64,000 bases of DNA from assembly GCF_011369485.1 (NCBI RefSeq), contig NZ_VXCA01000004.1, positions 1-64,000 on the forward strand, written 5' to 3'. The notes beneath the pieces were generated by a model. It saw only the letters and a list, made by a program, of their open reading frames with translations. It was not told the origin of the DNA and searched no databases. The position numbers were made by a program, and so were the translations under genes. Shown here in pieces: positions 39,822 to 47,627 of this stretch (position 1 is the stretch's first letter; each line of letters opens with the position of its first letter). The DNA is from Pseudomonas atagonensis (GTDB taxonomy: Bacteria > Pseudomonadota > Gammaproteobacteria > Pseudomonadales > Pseudomonadaceae).

Positions 39822-39992
39822 ATGAAACTGATTCTTGCGATGTTGTTGATGTTCAGCGGTTACGCATTTGCCGGTTGCGCCAGCATCCACGACAGCGACC
39901 AGCGCGCTTATTGCGAGGCGAAAAACGGCAGCACGTGTTCGAGCATCCATGATTCGGATCTACGCAACCAGTGCGAAGCCATGAAGCGCTGA
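39822..39992 (+). CDS. small secreted protein with a duplicated Cys motif
   Basis: A 56-residue protein with a Sec signal peptide (about residues 1-17, ending AFA). The mature part is a tandem repeat: CASIHDSDQRAYCEAKNG then CSSIHDSDLRNQCEAMKR. Each unit has two Cys with about 11 residues between, likely forming disulfides. GGAAG precedes the ATG. The repeat is a short helix-loop unit of unknown role. Confidence 0.65.
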   Translation: MKLILAMLLMFSGYAFAGCASIHDSDQRAYCEAKNGSTCSSIHDSDLRNQCEAMKR

Positions 39993-40015
39993 TTCACCGA
40001 CCTGATTCCAAACGC

Positions 40016-40046
40016 AAAAAGGGACACCCAACGGTGTCCCTTTTTT
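40016..40046. terminator. bidirectional rho-independent terminator
   Basis: GGGACACC and GGTGTCCC pair over CAAC with A5 on the left and T6 on the right. It can end the small secreted gene and the convergent toxin-immunity transcript. Confidence 0.88.
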
Positions 40047-40065
40047 GTGGGCGAGAATCTTCGCT

Positions 40066-40686
40066 TCACCCATTGCCGTACATTAGTTCTAGTCTTTCAA
40101 TCCACTCACTAGTTGCGTGAAATTTGGAATAATATGACTTTTTTTCAGTTTCACTAAGTTGAGTAAAGAAGCTGAAAAAGTAGTTGTTGTCGTAATATTC
40201 TTTAGCACCTTGCATGCTCCCTCCCCACCAAGAAGGCTCGTAGCCTTCAAAAGCAAACCATGGCGGAGGAACCGCAAATTTTTTGCGGTTAAGCATCATT
40301 AGGAAGTCAACACTGTTTGTTATCAAACGAATCGTGACGGAGTTGAACTCTCTAGTCGATGCGAAGAATACCAGTCGGTCTCCGCTCGGTGCGTTTTCGT
40401 ATTCAAATACTGGAAGATCATTGAAGGTTCTTTCAGCCTTTTTTCTGAAGTTAGATTCAATGAGTGATTCAAATTGAACCATGTCTTCTGGAGTGATAAG
40501 AAACTGCGAAAAGAATGCGCAAATATCAGCGCTTTCCAAGGAGGTAGTGGGAGGCTGAGTGGATAAGTTGGTATGAGCTAAAGGCCGAGAGAATAAGCTT
40601 TTAAGCTCCTGCTTGCTGTACCCGGCAATTTGCTCTTGTCTAGGTTCTGGCTTCAGCAGTGCCATTATTTTTTTGATAAAGCTCAT
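40066..40686 (-). CDS. putative immunity protein for the adjacent toxin
   Basis: A 206-residue cytoplasmic protein without signal peptide or membrane segment. It is strongly acidic/aromatic near the C-terminus (FEGYEPSWWGGSMQGAKEYY, FFSFFTQLSETEKK). No family recognised. It begins seven bases after the toxin stop, in the position of an immunity gene, and the region is AT-rich like the toxin. Immunity function is inferred from context only. Confidence 0.6.
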   Translation of the reverse strand: MSFIKKIMALLKPEPRQEQIAGYSKQELKSLFSRPLAHTNLSTQPPTTSLESADICAFFSQFLITPEDMVQFESLIESNFRKKAERTFNDLPVFEYENAPSGDRLVFFASTREFNSVTIRLITNSVDFLMMLNRKKFAVPPPWFAFEGYEPSWWGGSMQGAKEYYDNNYFFSFFTQLSETEKKSYYSKFHATSEWIERLELMYGNG

Positions 40687-40693
40687 GCTGCTC

Positions 40694-41587
40694 TCACTCT
40701 TGCATATATTCAGTTAGCCAAGTAGCACTTAAATACCCGGCAGTGCCAAATACAATACCCCCGACTGCACCGCTGACAACTGCGCCAGGGCCTGTTTCGA
40801 TTCCCACTGCTACTCCGACCACCACGCCAATCCTGGCGCCAGCTATCGCCGCACCCCAGCCACCAGCCTGTTTGACAACCTCAACGGATATAGGCTTGAT
40901 GCTGTTTTGTTTAATTGACTCTTCAGTCGCGACCTTCAGATCGTATGCAGTGAATGCAATCCCGAATACCCGTACCACCCTCGCGCCTTTTATAAAGGCG
41001 TTTGTGACTTTGTGGGAGATAGGTGTGAAAATCGCCTTCGCTGGGACTTTATCTGCTTGAACTAAAACTTCTTTGTCGATGTTCTTTACCCAGCCAGCAA
41101 TTTCATCGATTTTTGCTACGTTTTTTGGTGCGTGTTTTTTGTAGTCTTCGAGGGCTTTTAGAATTTCATCAGTTGATACTAGCTTTGCGCCTGCTGCTTT
41201 AGCCTTTTCAATATCAATGTAGACAGTTTTTCCTTCGAATCTTGGTGAGCCATCCGGGAATTCAGAACTCGTGGAAATATAGCCTGAAGGGTACTTTCTA
41301 CTGCTGTAAACATGTTGGGCAACTGTGGCGCCAGAATCCGGTGCAACAGAACGCATTCCGTATTTTTCCGGCCAGATTTCGTTTTTGATCTGAAGCTCTG
41401 AAAGATTTTTTGCGATCAGATGAGGGTTGTCGGGCGAAGAGTAAATTTTCCTGACTAGAAATCCATCCTTGCCGATTTCATCTACGACAACAAATAAATG
41501 AATGTTGGCCGGCGTCAAATAGCCGGGTACGTTGCTAACGGAGTTTGCCTTCTTGTTTGTAGGCACTTTGCAAGAGAACTCGGTCAT
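40694..41587 (-). CDS. ADP-ribosyltransferase toxin, enterotoxin-A-like, T6SS-associated
   Basis: A 297-residue protein from MTEFSCKVPTNKK. Residues about 40-185 resemble a cholera/pertussis-type ADP-ribosyltransferase: Arg46 in LVRKIYSS, the STS motif at 105-107 (GYISTSS) and Glu173 in DKEVLVQADKVPAK, in the order R, STS, E. The first position of the usual ExE is Asp171. The C-terminus (about 240-285) is a Gly/Ala-rich hydrophobic region (GGWGAAIAGARIGVVVGVAV) seen in other polymorphic toxins. Translation is coupled to the upstream PAAR gene (ATGA overlap, GGGAGG ribosome site). Catalytic assignment is by motif only. Confidence 0.7.
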   Translation of the reverse strand: MTEFSCKVPTNKKANSVSNVPGYLTPANIHLFVVVDEIGKDGFLVRKIYSSPDNPHLIAKNLSELQIKNEIWPEKYGMRSVAPDSGATVAQHVYSSRKYPSGYISTSSEFPDGSPRFEGKTVYIDIEKAKAAGAKLVSTDEILKALEDYKKHAPKNVAKIDEIAGWVKNIDKEVLVQADKVPAKAIFTPISHKVTNAFIKGARVVRVFGIAFTAYDLKVATEESIKQNSIKPISVEVVKQAGGWGAAIAGARIGVVVGVAVGIETGPGAVVSGAVGGIVFGTAGYLSATWLTEYMQE

Positions 41588-42114
41588 ACGTCCTCCCATT
41601 TTTCAAGCGCGGCTACACCGGTTGTAACTTCAAGAGTTTCTTGCTTGCTAGTTGCGATGCGAGGTGTATGCCCAGATTCATCAGAGAATCCTGTATACAC
41701 TCTGCCTGCTTCGTCTTTGATGTGGTACGGCACATTGGCGAGGGGCTGGCCGTCACTCCCGACGATGCAAAACTTTTCGTCGAACTTCATGGCCCAGAGA
41801 GGCATGGCTGAGGGGGGGGACGAATTCTGCGGGTGTGTGCGAATTTCCGATAATTACAGTTGAAGAGCCAGCGATTACCTTATTGCCGTGGCCTCCGACA
41901 CTTCCCGCAGTTGCGGCAGGCAAGCTGTTGATGAGCACGGTGGAAGCGACGTCTCCCACGATGGGGCTGCCACAAGCGCTCTTATCGTTCTGGCGGGCTG
42001 CAGGTAACCCGTCAAAAAAACGTCGGGTGAGCCGGCGGCGATTGGATTTACTCCATGCCCAGGTAGCGGGCAGGAGGTTGGATCAGTAACTCGGGCAGCG
42101 GGTTTTCCTGACAT
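41584..42114 (-). pseudogene. PAAR-domain T6SS spike protein gene with two compensating homopolymer shifts
   Basis: Starts MSGKPAARVTDPTSCPLPGH (AAGGA ribosome site). The first frame reaches GSPDVF and then fails at a T7 tract (plus-strand A7 at 42014-42020). Reading one extra base gives DGLPAARQNDKSACGS and INSLPAATAGSVGGHGNKVI, the rest of a PAAR domain. A C8 tract (plus-strand G8 at 41812-41819) then shifts the frame back, yielding FCIVGSDGQPLANVPYHIKD and the stop at 41584. First and last frames are the same. The intact product would be about 176 residues and would load the downstream toxin on the T6SS spike. Confidence 0.78.
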
Positions 42115-42282
42115 GGTGAACATCCTTGTAAATACGCTGTTTTGGAAATGTTACACAAAAGAAGGTGGTTTGAACCATTTCACTTGCCTCCCCACATCTC
42201 ATCTCCAAAGGTTCCCCCCACCAGCACCACGTCGTAGACTGCGAAACAAGTTGTAACGCCTCTCCCACGGACGGAACCGCGC

Positions 42283-42672
42283 ATGATTCAGATCGGCAGC
42301 CGCAACAATGCCCCCACGCCGCAGCACAAAACCCAAGACATCTACATCTTCAGCATCGACCTGTCCCGCCCGGCGACGCCTTTCTGTTTCGAGCAGTCGA
42401 TCGGCGGCGGGCACGTCGAGCAGGGTGGTGCGCGGTGGCTGGCGCTGGATGAACTGGACGGCTGGCCCGGTGAGTGGCGCGAGCACCTGAAGAAGGCCGA
42501 ATGTGCCTGGGTGGCGCAATTGATCGAGGCCAATCCGCAGGCCGATCAAGCCAAGCTGGTGTCGTTGATTCTGCAGCGACATGCCGAGTCCGCCCAGCCT
42601 GTCGGGTGGTTGAAAACCATCGGCAACTGGTTCAAACGCAATATCCACGTCGGCGGCCGCTACGGCGTTTAA
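42283..42672 (+). CDS. hypothetical protein
   Basis: A 129-residue acidic protein; the segment FEQSIGGGHVEQGGARWLAL and the C-terminal KTIGNWFKRNIHVGGRYGV have no recognised motif. It ends 15 bases before the HD-domain gene, suggesting co-transcription. ACGGAACC before the ATG is a weak ribosome site. High GC again, so it lies outside the AT-rich patch. It could be a truncated larger gene. Confidence 0.5.
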   Translation: MIQIGSRNNAPTPQHKTQDIYIFSIDLSRPATPFCFEQSIGGGHVEQGGARWLALDELDGWPGEWREHLKKAECAWVAQLIEANPQADQAKLVSLILQRHAESAQPVGWLKTIGNWFKRNIHVGGRYGV

Positions 42673-42687
42673 CCCCTGGAGACTCCC

Positions 42688-43110
42688 ATGACTCAAACCC
42701 TCGAACGCGCTATCGCCATTGCCGCCACGGCCCACGCCGGTCAGGTCGACAAGGGCGGTGCGCCGTACATTCTGCATCCGCTGAAAGTCATGTTGCGCAT
42801 GAGCACACTGGAAGAGCGCATCGTCGCCGTGTTGCACGATGTAGTCGAAGACTGTGGCATCAGCCTTGATGATTTGCGCAAGGAAGGTTTCAGCGAAGAC
42901 GTTTTGTCAGCCATCGAATCGGTGACCAAAGTCCCGGGCGAGTCCTACGAGGACTTCGTTGACCGCGCGGCGCGGAACCCGATTGGTCGGGTGGTGAAAC
43001 TGGCGGATCTGGAAGAGAACAGTGACTTGTCGCGGATTGCTTCGCCGAGTTGGGAAGATCTGGAACGGATCGAGAAGTATCGCCGGGCGATTGGCCGGCT
43101 GCGCGTCTGA
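42688..43110 (+). CDS. HD-domain phosphohydrolase, SpoT/Mesh1-like
   Basis: A 140-residue single HD domain. The metal and catalytic motifs are His16 in TAHAGQVDKGG, His30 in YILHP, His50-Asp51 with Glu54-Asp55 in LHDVVED, and VVKLADLEENSD near the end. This matches small (p)ppGpp hydrolases of the Mesh1/SpoT type, which remove the 3' pyrophosphate of alarmones. No synthetase domain is present. The exact substrate remains to be tested. Confidence 0.85.
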   Translation: MTQTLERAIAIAATAHAGQVDKGGAPYILHPLKVMLRMSTLEERIVAVLHDVVEDCGISLDDLRKEGFSEDVLSAIESVTKVPGESYEDFVDRAARNPIGRVVKLADLEENSDLSRIASPSWEDLERIEKYRRAIGRLRV

Positions 43111-43149
43111 TCCACTGAGTGACTACGGTTTTTAACCAGGAAGGCGACT

Positions 43150-43221
43150 ATGAAATCCATTCGGTGTTTGTTGATTGCTGCCCGCTTCGGCGCACTGTTG
43201 CTCGCTTTACCAAGGACTTGA
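43150..43221 (+). CDS. possible 23-residue peptide or gene remnant
   Basis: MKSIRCLLIAARFGALLLAL then PRT, with a strong AGGAAGG ribosome site seven bases before the ATG. It resembles a signal peptide whose gene has lost its body. It may be a degenerate secreted-protein gene rather than a functional peptide. Confidence 0.3.
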   Translation: MKSIRCLLIAARFGALLLALPRT

Positions 43222-43373
43222 GTCGACGGAATAGATTCATGACGGGCTGCGGTTCGGATAGCTAGTCATCGTGAACATCCATGTGAAAATCCCCTGTAGC
43301 GTGGGAGTTTGCTCCCGCTCGGATGCGAAGGAGCCGCAAACCAGGCTCCCTCGCCACAAAGATTCAGCAGTCT

Positions 43374-44150
43374 TCAGAGAGTATGCGCTGCAAAACCGTC
43401 AAGCCCTGGCGCGATGTCTTCCTTCAACGTCAAAGCGGGGATTTCGTATTCGCCGGCATTCTGCTGCCGAAACCCGATCGGCCGCGCACTCCACAGCTCA
43501 TCCAGCCGCCGCCCCAACTCATCGCAAGTCTCGGCATACCGCGCCGCATCCATCCGACTGGTCCGATACACCACAAACGGCGGCACCACTTCAAAACCGG
43601 GGTAATACAAAATCCCGTGCTGGATCGGAAACAGCAGATCATCCATCGGCCCGTTGATCCCGCGCGGCGCGTAATGCGACTCCCAGCCCCCGGTGGTGAC
43701 CATCAACATCGCCCGTTTGCCTTTCATTTTCCCTTCGCCATAACGCTCGCCCCAACGGCTATCGGAGTGCTCGCCAACGCCGTAGGCAAAACCGTAGGCG
43801 TACACGCGATCGACCCAGCCTTTGAGAATCGCCGGCAGGGTGAACCACCACAGTGGAAACTGCAGGATCAGCGCATCCGCCCACAGCAGTTTCTCTTGCT
43901 CACGTGCGATATCGGCGGCCTGGGTGCCTTCGGCGTAAGCGAGTTTCGAGTCGAGGGAGGCGTGGAACGGTTTCGTCGCATCGCGCTGCGGGGCGTCGTC
44001 GGCGTCGAGGGTGGTTTTCCAGTTCATCGCATAGAGGTCGGAGACCTGCACGGTGTGACCGGCGGCTTGCAGGCGCCGGACGCTGAAGTCGCGTAGCGAG
44101 CCGTTGAGGGACGTCGGTTCCGGGTGTGCGTAGACGAGTAATACGTTCAT
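43374..44150 (-). CDS. NAD(P)H:quinone oxidoreductase (NQO1-like flavodoxin fold)
   Basis: A 258-residue flavoprotein. The N-terminus MNVLLVYAHPEPTSLNGSLR binds FMN/FAD phosphate, and FPLWWFTLPAILKGWVDRVY and MVTTGGWESHY match the NQO1/MdaB family. It reduces quinones by two electrons, avoiding semiquinones. The divergent LysR gene 85 bases away probably regulates it. Confidence 0.9.
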   Translation of the reverse strand: MNVLLVYAHPEPTSLNGSLRDFSVRRLQAAGHTVQVSDLYAMNWKTTLDADDAPQRDATKPFHASLDSKLAYAEGTQAADIAREQEKLLWADALILQFPLWWFTLPAILKGWVDRVYAYGFAYGVGEHSDSRWGERYGEGKMKGKRAMLMVTTGGWESHYAPRGINGPMDDLLFPIQHGILYYPGFEVVPPFVVYRTSRMDAARYAETCDELGRRLDELWSARPIGFRQQNAGEYEIPALTLKEDIAPGLDGFAAHTL

Positions 44151-44235
44151 GTTGAAGCTCCGTTGGCTGAGTGACAGCAGGATCGGCGTTCAACCGGTAT
44201 ATTGGAAATGAATGTCTGATATGTCTGGTATAGCC

Positions 44236-45129
44236 ATGAATAATTTGAGACGGCTGGATGTCAATCTGCTGCTAACCCTTGATGTGCTGCTGTCTGAGCA
44301 CAACGTCACCCGCGCGGCGCAGCGCCTGAATCTGTCGCAGCCTTCGGTGAGTGTGCATCTGGCCAAACTGCGCGACATCTTTGGCGATCCGCTGCTGTTG
44401 CCCGGGCCGCGGGGCATGCGCCCGACGGCGCGTGCCGATGAACTGCGTGAGCCGTTGCGCGAAGCGCTGGAGGCATTGGAAAGGGCGGTGGCGCCAGCGA
44501 GTGCGTTCGACCCGGCGCAGGCGACGCACACCTGGCACATCGCTGCGACTGATTACGGCGAGTCGACCGTGGTGCTTCCGGCCCTGAGCAGCTTGCGCGA
44601 ACAGGCGCCGGGCACGCGGCTGGCGGTGATCGACCTGACGCCGGCGCATTTGGTCAAACAGGCCGAGCAGGGCGTGTTCGATCTGGCGCTGCACATCAGT
44701 GAAGACGCGCCGCCAGAGCTGCATCGTCGACCGCTGTTCACCGAGCGTTATGTGCTGGCCGGGCGTATCGGGCATCCGGGATTGCAGTCTGCACCCACGC
44801 GCAAACAATTTTGCGCACTGGAACACGTGATGGTGTCGCGCGAGGGCGGGGGCTTTTTCGGGGTGACCGACCGGGCGTTGGCGGAGGCCGGATTGATGCG
44901 CAAAGTGGTGTTGTCGGTGCCGCACTTTCTGATGGCGATGTCGGTGTTGGCCAGCACCGATCTGGTGGCGATGCTGCCGTCACGTCTGGTACGTAGCAAC
45001 CCGGCCTTGCAAGTGGTCGACGCACCGCTGCAAGTACCCGGTTACGAGATGGCGATGTTCTGGGGCGAACGTTCGCACCGCGATCCTGCGCACAAATGGC
45101 TGCGCGAGCAGTTGCTGGCGTCGGTCTGA
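44236..45129 (+). CDS. LysR-family regulator of the quinone reductase
   Basis: A 297-residue regulator from MNNLRRLDVNLLLTLDVLLS, with winged helix VTRAAQRLNLSQPSVSVHLA (about residues 25-44) and an effector domain. It is divergent from the quinone reductase gene. A start 24 bases upstream (MSDMSGIAM) is possible. Sequence style resembles the NodD/PnbR-type LysR branch with the DVNLLLTLDVLL start. Inducer unknown. Confidence 0.9.
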   Translation: MNNLRRLDVNLLLTLDVLLSEHNVTRAAQRLNLSQPSVSVHLAKLRDIFGDPLLLPGPRGMRPTARADELREPLREALEALERAVAPASAFDPAQATHTWHIAATDYGESTVVLPALSSLREQAPGTRLAVIDLTPAHLVKQAEQGVFDLALHISEDAPPELHRRPLFTERYVLAGRIGHPGLQSAPTRKQFCALEHVMVSREGGGFFGVTDRALAEAGLMRKVVLSVPHFLMAMSVLASTDLVAMLPSRLVRSNPALQVVDAPLQVPGYEMAMFWGERSHRDPAHKWLREQLLASV

Positions 45130-45136
45130 GACGTTG

Positions 45137-45205
45137 TCAGGCGTGGCCCAGCGCGATCGCGAACGACACGACGATCATGCAGGCAAAAGCGAAATTGAGA
45201 TTCAT
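45137..45205 (-). CDS. possible 22-residue hydrophobic peptide
   Basis: MNLNFAFACMIVVSFAIALG then HA, almost wholly hydrophobic. AGGA lies about ten bases upstream. It is next to the end of the LysR gene, and no neighbour suggests a role. It could be a real membrane microprotein like that at 11614, but evidence is thin. Confidence 0.35.
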   Translation of the reverse strand: MNLNFAFACMIVVSFAIALGHA

Positions 45206-45289
45206 GAGGTGTTCATCCTGAGCCTTTTAGAAGTGCGGCCATTCTGAACAGGCGCGATGCAAAGAAAAAATTCGCCGTGTTGATTCCAA

Positions 45290-45330
45290 TGATCGAAACA
45301 ATTGATACCCGCCGTTTGTGTTTGATCGAA
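45290..45330. promoter_or_regulatory. direct TGATCGAA repeats upstream of the deoR-type gene
   Basis: TGATCGAA occurs at 45290-45297 and 45323-45330, 33 bases apart (three helical turns), with a further TTGAT between. DeoR-family repressors usually bind repeated sites of this kind in their own promoter, so this is a candidate autoregulatory site. Confidence 0.45.
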
Positions 45331-45383
45331 GCTTTCGCTAGTCTCGCAGAAACCTGCAACTACAAGCATAAACAGGCATAACC

Positions 45384-46169
45384 ATGCACGATCATTCCGC
45401 GGCTGAACTGCCCTCCCTGCGCCGGCAAAAAATCCTTTTGCTCCTCGAACGTGACGGCAAGGTCATGGCTTCCGAGTTGAGTCAGCACTTCGCGGTGTCT
45501 GAAGACACCATTCGCCGCGACCTCGCCGAACTGGATCACGCCGGGCTGGTGCAACGGGTTCACGGCGGGGCACTGCCGCGACCAAAGGACTCGGGCAAGG
45601 ATTATTTTACCCGCATCAGTGAAACCGACGAGGTGAAGACGCGCCTGGCGCAGCTTGCTGCCGGGCGGGTGAAGGATGGCCAGATCGTGCTGTTTGATTC
45701 CGGCACCACCACGCTGCAGATCGCGCGTTCGTTGCCGGCGAATATCAAGCTCACCGCCGTGACCACTTCGCCGATGACCGCCATCACCCTCGCTGAATAC
45801 AAGGGCATCAAGGTGATACTCGCGGGCGGACAACTGAATCTGGCGACGATGTCGGTCAGCGGTCATGAAACCGTGCGTTTGCTGCAAGGCATCAAGGCTG
45901 ACGTGCTGTTTACCGGGGTGTGTGCGATTCATCCCGAGGTGGGGATGAGTTCGCTGCATTTCGATGAGGTGCCGGTGAAGCAAGCGTTGTTCGAAAGCGC
46001 CGCGCAGGTGATCGCGGTGACTACGGCGGATAAGTTGGGGGCAGTGGAGCCGTTCGTGGTGACGCCGTGCACACGGGTGCACACGCTGATTACCGAACGG
46101 CATCTGGCATCGGGCAGTGTTGAGGACTACCGGCGATTGGGAATCGAGGTGGAGCAGTTGCCAGACTGA
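45384..46169 (+). CDS. DeoR-family transcriptional regulator
   Basis: A 261-residue regulator. The N-terminal winged helix is RRQKILLLLERDGKVMASEL with the recognition segment VSEDTIRRDLAELD. The C-terminal DeoR sensor domain has LFDSGTTTLQIAR, VILAGGQLN and VIAVTTADKLG. Such domains sense phosphorylated sugars or related metabolites. It precedes, in convergent orientation, the second amine-oxidation module and may regulate it. Confidence 0.92.
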   Translation: MHDHSAAELPSLRRQKILLLLERDGKVMASELSQHFAVSEDTIRRDLAELDHAGLVQRVHGGALPRPKDSGKDYFTRISETDEVKTRLAQLAAGRVKDGQIVLFDSGTTTLQIARSLPANIKLTAVTTSPMTAITLAEYKGIKVILAGGQLNLATMSVSGHETVRLLQGIKADVLFTGVCAIHPEVGMSSLHFDEVPVKQALFESAAQVIAVTTADKLGAVEPFVVTPCTRVHTLITERHLASGSVEDYRRLGIEVEQLPD

Positions 46170-46196
46170 AAGTTATCAGTTGAAAGTGATGGCCAC

Positions 46197-46266
46197 TTCG
46201 CGAGCAAGCCCGCTCCCACATTGGAATGCATTCAACCTGTGGGAGCGGGCTTGCTCGCGAAGAGGC
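46197..46266. repeat. close inverted pair of REP sequences
   Basis: TTCGCGAGCAAGCCCGCTCC and the inverted GGAGCGGGCTTGCTCGCGAA are separated by only about 25 bases and form a 20-bp perfect hairpin between convergent genes. Confidence 0.92.
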
Positions 46267-46286
46267 CGGTCCATCCAGTGCATCAA

Positions 46287-47570
46287 TCAGCGAAGGCGCT
46301 CAAGCATCTGGTAATACCACATCCCCGCCGCCAGCAACGGGTTGCCGAGCAAATCCCCCATCGGTACGCGAATGTGCTGACACGCGGCAAACGTGTCGAA
46401 CTGTTCCATCTGCCCGGTAATCGCGCGGCTCATGATTTCGCCCATGATGTGCGTGGTCGCGATGCCATGACCCGAGTAGCCCTGGCAGTACCAGACGTTG
46501 TCCGACAGCTTGCCCAGTTGCGGGATGCGATTGATCACGATGCCCATCGCGCAACTCCACTGGAAATCGATTTTCACGCCTTTGAGCGCCGGGAAAGTTT
46601 GCTCGATGCACGGGCGTAATTCGGCGGCGATATCCCTTGAGTCCTTGCCGCTGTAGTTGGCGCCACCGCCGAACAGCAGGCGACCATCGGCGGTGAGGCG
46701 GTAGTAGTCGAGGACGAAGCGGCAGTCGTAGACGGCGAGGTCTTCAGGGTTGATTTGCTTTGCCAGATCACCCAGCGGCGCCGTGGTGACGATGCCGCCC
46801 ATGGCCGGGAAGATCTTGCCCTTGAGCTGGCCGGGTTCGAGCTTGTGATAAACGTCGCCGGCGAGCATCACCTGGTTGGCGTCGATCTGACCATGGGCCG
46901 TTTTCACGCCCGGCGTAGCGCCGTGAATGATTTCCAGCACTTCGCTGTTTTCGAAGATCAGTGCGCCAAGACTTTGCGCCGCCCGCGCTTCGCCGATGCA
47001 CAGATTGAGCGGGTGCAAATGCATGTTGCGGGTGTTCTTGATCGCGCCGTGGTAGAGGTCACTTTGCAGCAGATCACGCACTTGACTGCGATCGAGCAGA
47101 CTCACTTCATCAGCCATTCCTCGGCGCACGGCTTCTGCGTAATCGTTGCGCAGGTCGGTCATGTGACTGGGTTTGTACGCCGCGTGCAGGTGACCGTGTT
47201 TGAGGTCGCACTGGATCGCGTATTTTTCCACGCGTTGCTTGATGATTTCGTGCCCGCGCCAGCGCAGGTGCCAGATGAAATCGTCGACTTCATCACCTAG
47301 TTTCGAGCGCATCTGCTTGCGCATCGCACCGTCGCCGGAGAGGCTGCCGGTGACCTGGCCGCCATTGCGCCCGGTGGCGCCCCAGCCGATTTTATTGCTT
47401 TCGACGATGGCGACTTTCAGGCCTTTTTCAGCCAGCTCCACGGCAGTGGCGACGCCAGTGAAACCGCCACCGATGATCACCACGTCAACCCTGTGCCGAC
47501 CTTGCAGGGTCGGGTAGTCGGTGTCCTGGTTGAGGGTGGCGGTGTAGTAGGAATTGCAGCGTTGGGTCAT
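46287..47570 (-). CDS. second FAD-dependent gamma-glutamyl amine oxidase
   Basis: A 427-residue oxidase, the same length as PuuB at 35.9 kb and sharing its layout: N-terminal RCNSYYTATLNQDTDYPTLQ, FAD motif VDVVIIGGGFTGVATAVEL and C-terminal WYCQGYSGHGIATTHIMGEI. It is probably a paralogue with a different gamma-glutamylated amine. The start at ATG 47570 begins like PuuB; a GTG four codons upstream is possible. It follows the ligase paralogue with a 57-base gap, forming a two-gene operon. Confidence 0.88.
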   Translation of the reverse strand: MTQRCNSYYTATLNQDTDYPTLQGRHRVDVVIIGGGFTGVATAVELAEKGLKVAIVESNKIGWGATGRNGGQVTGSLSGDGAMRKQMRSKLGDEVDDFIWHLRWRGHEIIKQRVEKYAIQCDLKHGHLHAAYKPSHMTDLRNDYAEAVRRGMADEVSLLDRSQVRDLLQSDLYHGAIKNTRNMHLHPLNLCIGEARAAQSLGALIFENSEVLEIIHGATPGVKTAHGQIDANQVMLAGDVYHKLEPGQLKGKIFPAMGGIVTTAPLGDLAKQINPEDLAVYDCRFVLDYYRLTADGRLLFGGGANYSGKDSRDIAAELRPCIEQTFPALKGVKIDFQWSCAMGIVINRIPQLGKLSDNVWYCQGYSGHGIATTHIMGEIMSRAITGQMEQFDTFAACQHIRVPMGDLLGNPLLAAGMWYYQMLERLR

Positions 47571-47627
47571 GTCAGTGTCCACACAAATTTCATATTCAGT
47601 TCAAAGGGGCAGGGGCGGTTTGAAATT

